From DATNPH01 sp036703315 (lineage in GTDB: Bacteria; Cyanobacteriota; Cyanobacteriia; Cyanobacteriales; Coleofasciculaceae): a stretch of 64,000 bases of DNA. Position numbers and translations under genes: made by a program. The DNA lies in NCBI GenBank assembly GCA_036703315.1, contig DATNPH010000146.1:124001-188000 (forward strand), read 5' to 3'. The notes under the pieces are model-generated. The model was not told where the DNA came from. It ran no database searches and was given only the letters and a program-made list of their open reading frames with translations. Of the stretch, positions 60,494 through 64,000 are shown piece by piece. Position 1 is the first letter of the stretch, and each line of letters starts with the position of its first letter.

Positions 60494-61873
60494 ATGATCA
60501 GGGATGTTCTATCAGAAGGTCATCAAACTGAACCCCGCATCCAGCCAAAAAAGCTAGGGTTATCTACTCAGCAAGCTCAAGAACTAATCTATCAATTTTT
60601 GTTGGAATTGGTTAGAAAACAACCTCCAGCAAAAGTTTTACTAGAGTTTAGACATTTGTTTTTTGACTATGAATCTTCGTCGGCTAATGAAACCGTTATT
60701 AAGGCTATATCTGAGCTAATTTTCTTGAATAATGAGAAAGAGTTTCGGCAGACTCTCAAGAGGTCCTGCTATATTCTTGTTAATAATTGGGATACCACAA
60801 GAAATCATGGTGCTATTAAAGAATTAGTTGATTTATTTGCCGAATTTAAAATTAATAAGAGAACCCTATCTACCGCTCTCGGTCGTCTGAGAACATGGAT
60901 AGCCAATTTTATCGATAGTCAAGATTATCGAGAACTTAAGCTATTTATTGCTAAATATGGATACTCGGACATAGAGCACTGGAGTAAGCGATACACCTCG
61001 TATTTATTAGTTCCCCAGTACACCAATCCTAGTAACCCTGTAGAACAGCGAGAGGCAGCAAGAACGCTTTCAAAGAAACTGAAAGACCAGTTTAAGTTTG
61101 ATTTAGCTATGTACACGGCGCGTTCTCAGTCTTCTGTAGCTAAGCATAAAATTAGTAATAATCCGACAGCTCTTGGTGACGAGGTTCTGCGTTTTATTAA
61201 AATGATTGTGGCTAAACGTGGAAGTTTTAGCTATGAAAATGTAGCCAATATTTTTCTTGAGCAAACTCGTGATGTTAATTACAAATGCTTTAAAAAATGT
61301 TTACAGAAATATCTGATATTTTCTGTAGCTAACAAAGATTTTGTAGAAGCATTAAATAAAAGGTTATCAGAAAAATTAGAATGCCTTTATGAAAGCTACC
61401 ATGAAGAACAATTAGATGATGCAATACTTCTGAGAACCTGCAACAAAGTAATTGAGTATTTGACAACTGAAGAGCAGCACAAACCTTCTAGTCTATTTGT
61501 TCTGCTGCTGTCTCAAGGAAATCCTCTTACCTTGGTAATTGTATTACTAAAAATTATTCTAATCTGTCCAAATGCTCGTACCCATCTAGAAAATTGTATT
61601 GCTAAGTTAATACAATACTATGTGGATTATCCGGAAGATGAATGTCGATGGGTAATTAGTTTTTTTGAGGTGTTTAATATAACATTTGCTATTCATGCGG
61701 ATAATGTTCAATACAATTTGATTAAAATGGATAAGCCGAATCCAGATGATCAATCAGAAGCGGGTATGGAGACTTACCGCGTTTTTTCTCAACTTCGGGA
61801 GTCTAGTAGTCTAGAACCAACTGAGGAGGCTACGCCTAAAGAAAGTACTCCACCTAATACCTTTGAAGGTTGA
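60494..61873 (+). CDS. Cyanobacterial protein of unknown function (paralogue of the 15-kb gene)
   Basis: 459 residues starting MIRDVLSEGHQTEPRIQPKK. Homologous to the product of 15016-16440 along ~400 residues (shared blocks YILVNNW, DSQDYRELKLF, EHWSKRYTSYLL, DLAMYTARSQ, LGDEVLRFI, LLRTCNKVIEYLTT, LLKIILICPNA). It has no recognised domain; it is helical and mostly polar. The C-terminal ~45 residues are Glu/Pro/Ser-rich and not shared. Two copies in 46 kb imply a lineage-specific family with diverged members; function unknown. Confidence 0.8.
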   Translation: MIRDVLSEGHQTEPRIQPKKLGLSTQQAQELIYQFLLELVRKQPPAKVLLEFRHLFFDYESSSANETVIKAISELIFLNNEKEFRQTLKRSCYILVNNWDTTRNHGAIKELVDLFAEFKINKRTLSTALGRLRTWIANFIDSQDYRELKLFIAKYGYSDIEHWSKRYTSYLLVPQYTNPSNPVEQREAARTLSKKLKDQFKFDLAMYTARSQSSVAKHKISNNPTALGDEVLRFIKMIVAKRGSFSYENVANIFLEQTRDVNYKCFKKCLQKYLIFSVANKDFVEALNKRLSEKLECLYESYHEEQLDDAILLRTCNKVIEYLTTEEQHKPSSLFVLLLSQGNPLTLVIVLLKIILICPNARTHLENCIAKLIQYYVDYPEDECRWVISFFEVFNITFAIHADNVQYNLIKMDKPNPDDQSEAGMETYRVFSQLRESSSLEPTEEATPKESTPPNTFEG

Positions 61874-62402
61874 TTTTTAGTGGAATCAAGGCATAGATGC
61901 TATTGTGTCCGGTTTGTGCGATCGCTGAAAGTGAGAATCATATCCGTAGAAAAATGGTGATCAAGTAACGCGATCGCAGTTGCCTCAAACATCCCTACAA
62001 CCTCTGGCATTGGTATTATGCCTTCCTAGCAGATTGAATGTACCAAATGTGTTTTAATCTTCATTCAACCCAAAATGGCAACAGGTGTAACAGGTGAACT
62101 GTGTCACTCTCTCTCTAGTTAGAAAATCACAGTTTTTCAAGGACAACCACAATGTCTCCTTTGCTAGAGGTAATGAGTAGCTTTTTATTGATATTGTCGA
62201 AAAGCGTGATTAAAGGGTAACTACCATAACTCCCAGGTACAAAAGATAGTTGCGATCGGCAGCTTGAGTTTCCACTCTAGTACTCTACCCATTTTTATAA
62301 ACGGGAGCGTCGTCACGCTGCCGCGATTCTGATATCTGGGAATGTGGCAATCAACTTTACATGAAGAAACACTCAGCTTAATAAAAGCTGAAAGGAGTAT
62401 CG
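61874..62402. other. 529-bp intergenic region
   Basis: No gene recognised; no ORF longer than a few tens of codons with sensible composition. HIP1 site near 61973. Contains direct repeats aacaggtgtaacaggtg near 62080. The promoter and leader of the lipoprotein gene should be here. Confidence 0.35.
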
Positions 62403-62957
62403 ATGAAAAGGTTAACTAATTTCTTTAAACAGCTACGGTTCAGTCAAATATTGACAGTTTTTTTGGCAACAGTAGTCCTGTTTATGGGTACCGCTTGTAA
62501 TAGTGGTGATGTTCGGGGGGCACGTCCAGACAACCCTCCCGTTCAAATGGGAGGTTCTAATAATCCCTACAAAAGTGGTGGAGACACTAACACTAACTAT
62601 AATACCTCCCCTGACCCCAAGGTGAGCGGCAAATCCAACAAGTCAGCAGACTTGCACATCATCTCAAACCAGCTGATTGCTAGCCAAGAGACACTCTACC
62701 CAGGCGCTGATAAACAACTCAAGAGACCAGAAGTGGAAAAAGCTCTTCCCAAGATAACCCTGGAAGATTTTGAAACATCTGAACCAGGTGGACAAATTCA
62801 ACGGGAAGGAAGTATTGGCGAGCGCATTCAAGATCGCTTAAGTACAGTCAAAGAGACTGTTGATAAGGCTTCAGAATTTCTCAATGAAGGTGCAGACAAA
62901 GCGTTGGAGGGAAATGAAAAAGTAGATAATCCAGGCTTGCCTTTCCTTAAGCGATAA
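62403..62957 (+). CDS. Small lipoprotein (copy 1)
   Basis: 184 residues with an aaaggag ribosome site. MKRLTNFFKQLRFSQILTVF is the start of a lipoprotein signal peptide ending in LFMGTAC; the cysteine (about residue 32) would be lipidated. The mature part is polar, Asn/Ser/Lys/Gly-rich in the front and helical at the end (IGERIQDRLSTVKETVDKAS). The N-terminal motif F-xx-LR-x-x-QILTVF-x-A is shared with the next gene and with a cyanobacterial group of small lipoproteins (DUF6658-like), function unknown. Confidence 0.75.
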   Translation: MKRLTNFFKQLRFSQILTVFLATVVLFMGTACNSGDVRGARPDNPPVQMGGSNNPYKSGGDTNTNYNTSPDPKVSGKSNKSADLHIISNQLIASQETLYPGADKQLKRPEVEKALPKITLEDFETSEPGGQIQREGSIGERIQDRLSTVKETVDKASEFLNEGADKALEGNEKVDNPGLPFLKR

Positions 62958-63102
62958 TCGGCTTCTTAATCAATGAGTTTGGCAGGAATTGAATTTTAAG
63001 TATATAAAGCTTTCAATTCGTCAAGCCATAAAATATTGATTGCTGATTGAAATTGTAAATCTGTTAACCATCCACTTGAAAAAAAATCACAGGAAGAACA
63101 CG

Positions 63103-63750
63103 ATGAACAAAGTAATTGATTGGTTGAAAAGTATCCGACTGGGTCAAATCTTAACAGTCTTTATGGCTGGTCTTCTAGTTTTTGTTAGCACCGCTTGTAG
63201 TGATGGGGCATCAGCTACGACGCCGGATAAAGCAGGCAATACGGCGAATAAAGTCAGGCAGGAAGTTCCCGACTCGGCTGTGACAAATAAATATGAAGGC
63301 GGGATGAACGACTACAGTGATGTTGATCCCAGACAAAGCATAAAAGGGGCACAATCGAAGGCTAAAGGTCTGGTAGACAATGCTCAGAAGAACATAGAAG
63401 AGAAGAGCATTGATAGTACTGAGCAATACGTTGAAAATTACCGAACTGGTACACCTCTTGGGGAAAGAGTGAAGCGGATTGGTGAAGATCTAGGTAATGC
63501 CGCTGGAAATGTAAAAGAAGACCTATCTAAGGGTTCTCAGAAAAATATTCAAGGTGCCAAAGAAGCAGCTCAAAGTGGTAAGCAGGCAGCTAATGAAGCC
63601 ACTGATGCCGCTCAATCCAAGGTCAAGAGTGACATAAGAAACACGCAACAGACTCTAGATAAGGCAGCAAATAAGAGCGGAAATTTAGGCAATAAAATCA
63701 AGCAAGCTGCTCAAGATGGCGCTACTACGATCGAGGATACCTTTGATTAG
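63103..63750 (+). CDS. Small lipoprotein with LEA-like helical repeats (copy 2)
   Basis: 215 residues from the ATG at 63103 (acaggaag ribosome site; the frame is open further upstream to 63040). MNKVIDWLKSIRLGQILTVF is a lipoprotein signal ending LVFVSTACS, Cys about residue 32. The mature part is extremely polar with repeated Ala/Lys/Gln/Glu patterns (KGAQSKAKGLVDNAQKN, AKEAAQSGKQAANEATDAAQ) resembling LEA-type amphipathic repeats. It shares its leader with copy 1. Members of this group appear in cyanobacteria under stress; this role is inference. A strong terminator follows at 63791. Confidence 0.75.
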   Translation: MNKVIDWLKSIRLGQILTVFMAGLLVFVSTACSDGASATTPDKAGNTANKVRQEVPDSAVTNKYEGGMNDYSDVDPRQSIKGAQSKAKGLVDNAQKNIEEKSIDSTEQYVENYRTGTPLGERVKRIGEDLGNAAGNVKEDLSKGSQKNIQGAKEAAQSGKQAANEATDAAQSKVKSDIRNTQQTLDKAANKSGNLGNKIKQAAQDGATTIEDTFD

Positions 63751-63790
63751 AAACAGATTGCTTAAGCCATAAAAATAGACAATTGACAAA

Positions 63791-63815
63791 AACCCAGCAA
63801 GTGGCTGGGTTTTTT
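63791..63815 (+). terminator. Rho-independent terminator after the lipoprotein pair
   Basis: aacccagc, loop aagtg, gctgggtt, then five to six T residues, about 45 bases after the stop at 63750. Strong stem with T run; a typical intrinsic terminator. Confidence 0.85.
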
Positions 63816-63943
63816 GATATCAGGGTTAGAAGAATCAAAACATCAGCAATTTCCAGAAAGGAATTTTTCTTTTTGATAGTGCTGACGTGGCTGAAGAAAA
63901 AAGAGATTAGCATCGCATTGACCTGCCTTTGCCCGTTGAATGG

Positions 63944-64000
63944 TTACTTGTGTTGACCATACCAAGCTTGAAGCGCCAGCTGATGTACCTCTCGCCAAGA
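63944..64000 (-). CDS. Possible C-terminal end of a gene running out of the window
   Basis: Reading inward from the right edge on the minus strand gives SWREVHQLALQAWYGQHK followed by a TAA at 63944-63946. The composition is protein-like, but 18 residues cannot identify a gene. It lies beyond the terminator of the lipoprotein gene, where a convergent neighbour is expected. Confidence 0.25.
   Translation of the reverse strand, partial: SWREVHQLALQAWYGQHK

Noticed and set aside
63725..63913. Open frame of 62 codons on the minus strand
   Set aside because: Runs through the terminator hairpin at 63791-63815; not credible as a gene.
1..64000. tRNA or rRNA genes
   Set aside because: No cloverleaf-like sequence or rRNA-like segment was found by reading the intergenic regions; a dedicated search was not possible.

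Overview
The window is chromosomal DNA of a cyanobacterium, probably a filamentous, large-genome type. Evidence seen directly: photosystem II genes psbI, psbN and psbH, many HIP1 octamers (gcgatcgc), a cyanobacterial-type LptD-like (DUF3769) protein, a CPP1-like protein, and many short dispersed repeat families between genes and even inside genes. I cannot name the species. There is no rRNA, tRNA, CRISPR array or intact insertion sequence that I can see.

Layout. 0-3.4 kb: an edge-truncated secreted protein (-), a pentapeptide-repeat membrane protein and a UPF0104-type membrane protein. 3.6-6.8 kb: a small, possibly decayed ORF, a SyrD/PvdE-type cyclic-peptide exporter and an AGAT-type amidinotransferase, which look like a compact guanidino-metabolite or export module. 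6.9-14.5 kb: hopanoid genes hpnK, hpnJ, a squalene-synthase-like gene and shc on the minus strand, with hpnB divergent from shc. 15-16.4 kb: a protein of unknown family whose paralogue lies at 60.5-61.9 kb; next to it is a 259-bp MITE-like element. 17-21.2 kb: an ABC1/UbiB kinase-like protein and recN, with a perfect palindrome between them. 21.8-27.5 kb: a GAF-GAF-PAS adenylate cyclase and a CHASE2 Ser/Thr kinase. 27.6-35.4 kb: glgP, psbI, a DUF3769 outer-membrane protein and a large unknown protein. 35.6-39.8 kb: a patch of poorly recognised genes (a peptidoglycan-binding lysin-like protein with a small membrane protein, an RHH/HTH-like regulator, a PAS-like protein, an orphan). 39.8-43 kb: a GH38 alpha-mannosidase. 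43.2-46.2 kb: psbN/psbH, tatA, an OmpR-type response regulator, CPP1-like. 46.4-52.7 kb: 4-hydroxyphenylpyruvate dioxygenase, an SDR enzyme, and pstSCAB behind a Pho box. 53.1-57.2 kb: two tandem TonB-like proteins converging on exbB-exbD. 57.3-64 kb: a NYN protein, an M48 protease, the second unknown paralogue, and two related small lipoproteins.

How genes work together. The hopanoid genes cover squalene formation, cyclisation and the late side-chain steps (HpnK deacetylation, HpnJ radical SAM ring contraction to cyclitol ether), but the middle steps (hpnH, hpnG, hpnI) are not in the window. pstSCAB forms a complete high-affinity phosphate importer with a recognisable SphR/PhoB-type operator. 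ExbB/ExbD with two TonB-like proteins could form one or two energy-transducing complexes, although the C-terminal domain of these TonB-like proteins is not the usual one.

The most unusual property is that dispersed palindromic or minisatellite-like repeats, of the same kinds that fill intergenic gaps here, also sit in frame inside conserved genes (glgP, hpnB, the GH38 mannosidase, the UPF0104 protein, the DUF3769 protein, a 661-aa protein) and even supply the N-terminus of hpnK. Several genes reported here are too short or too incomplete for ordinary ORF calling: psbI, psbN, the gene cut by the left edge, and two gene remnants.
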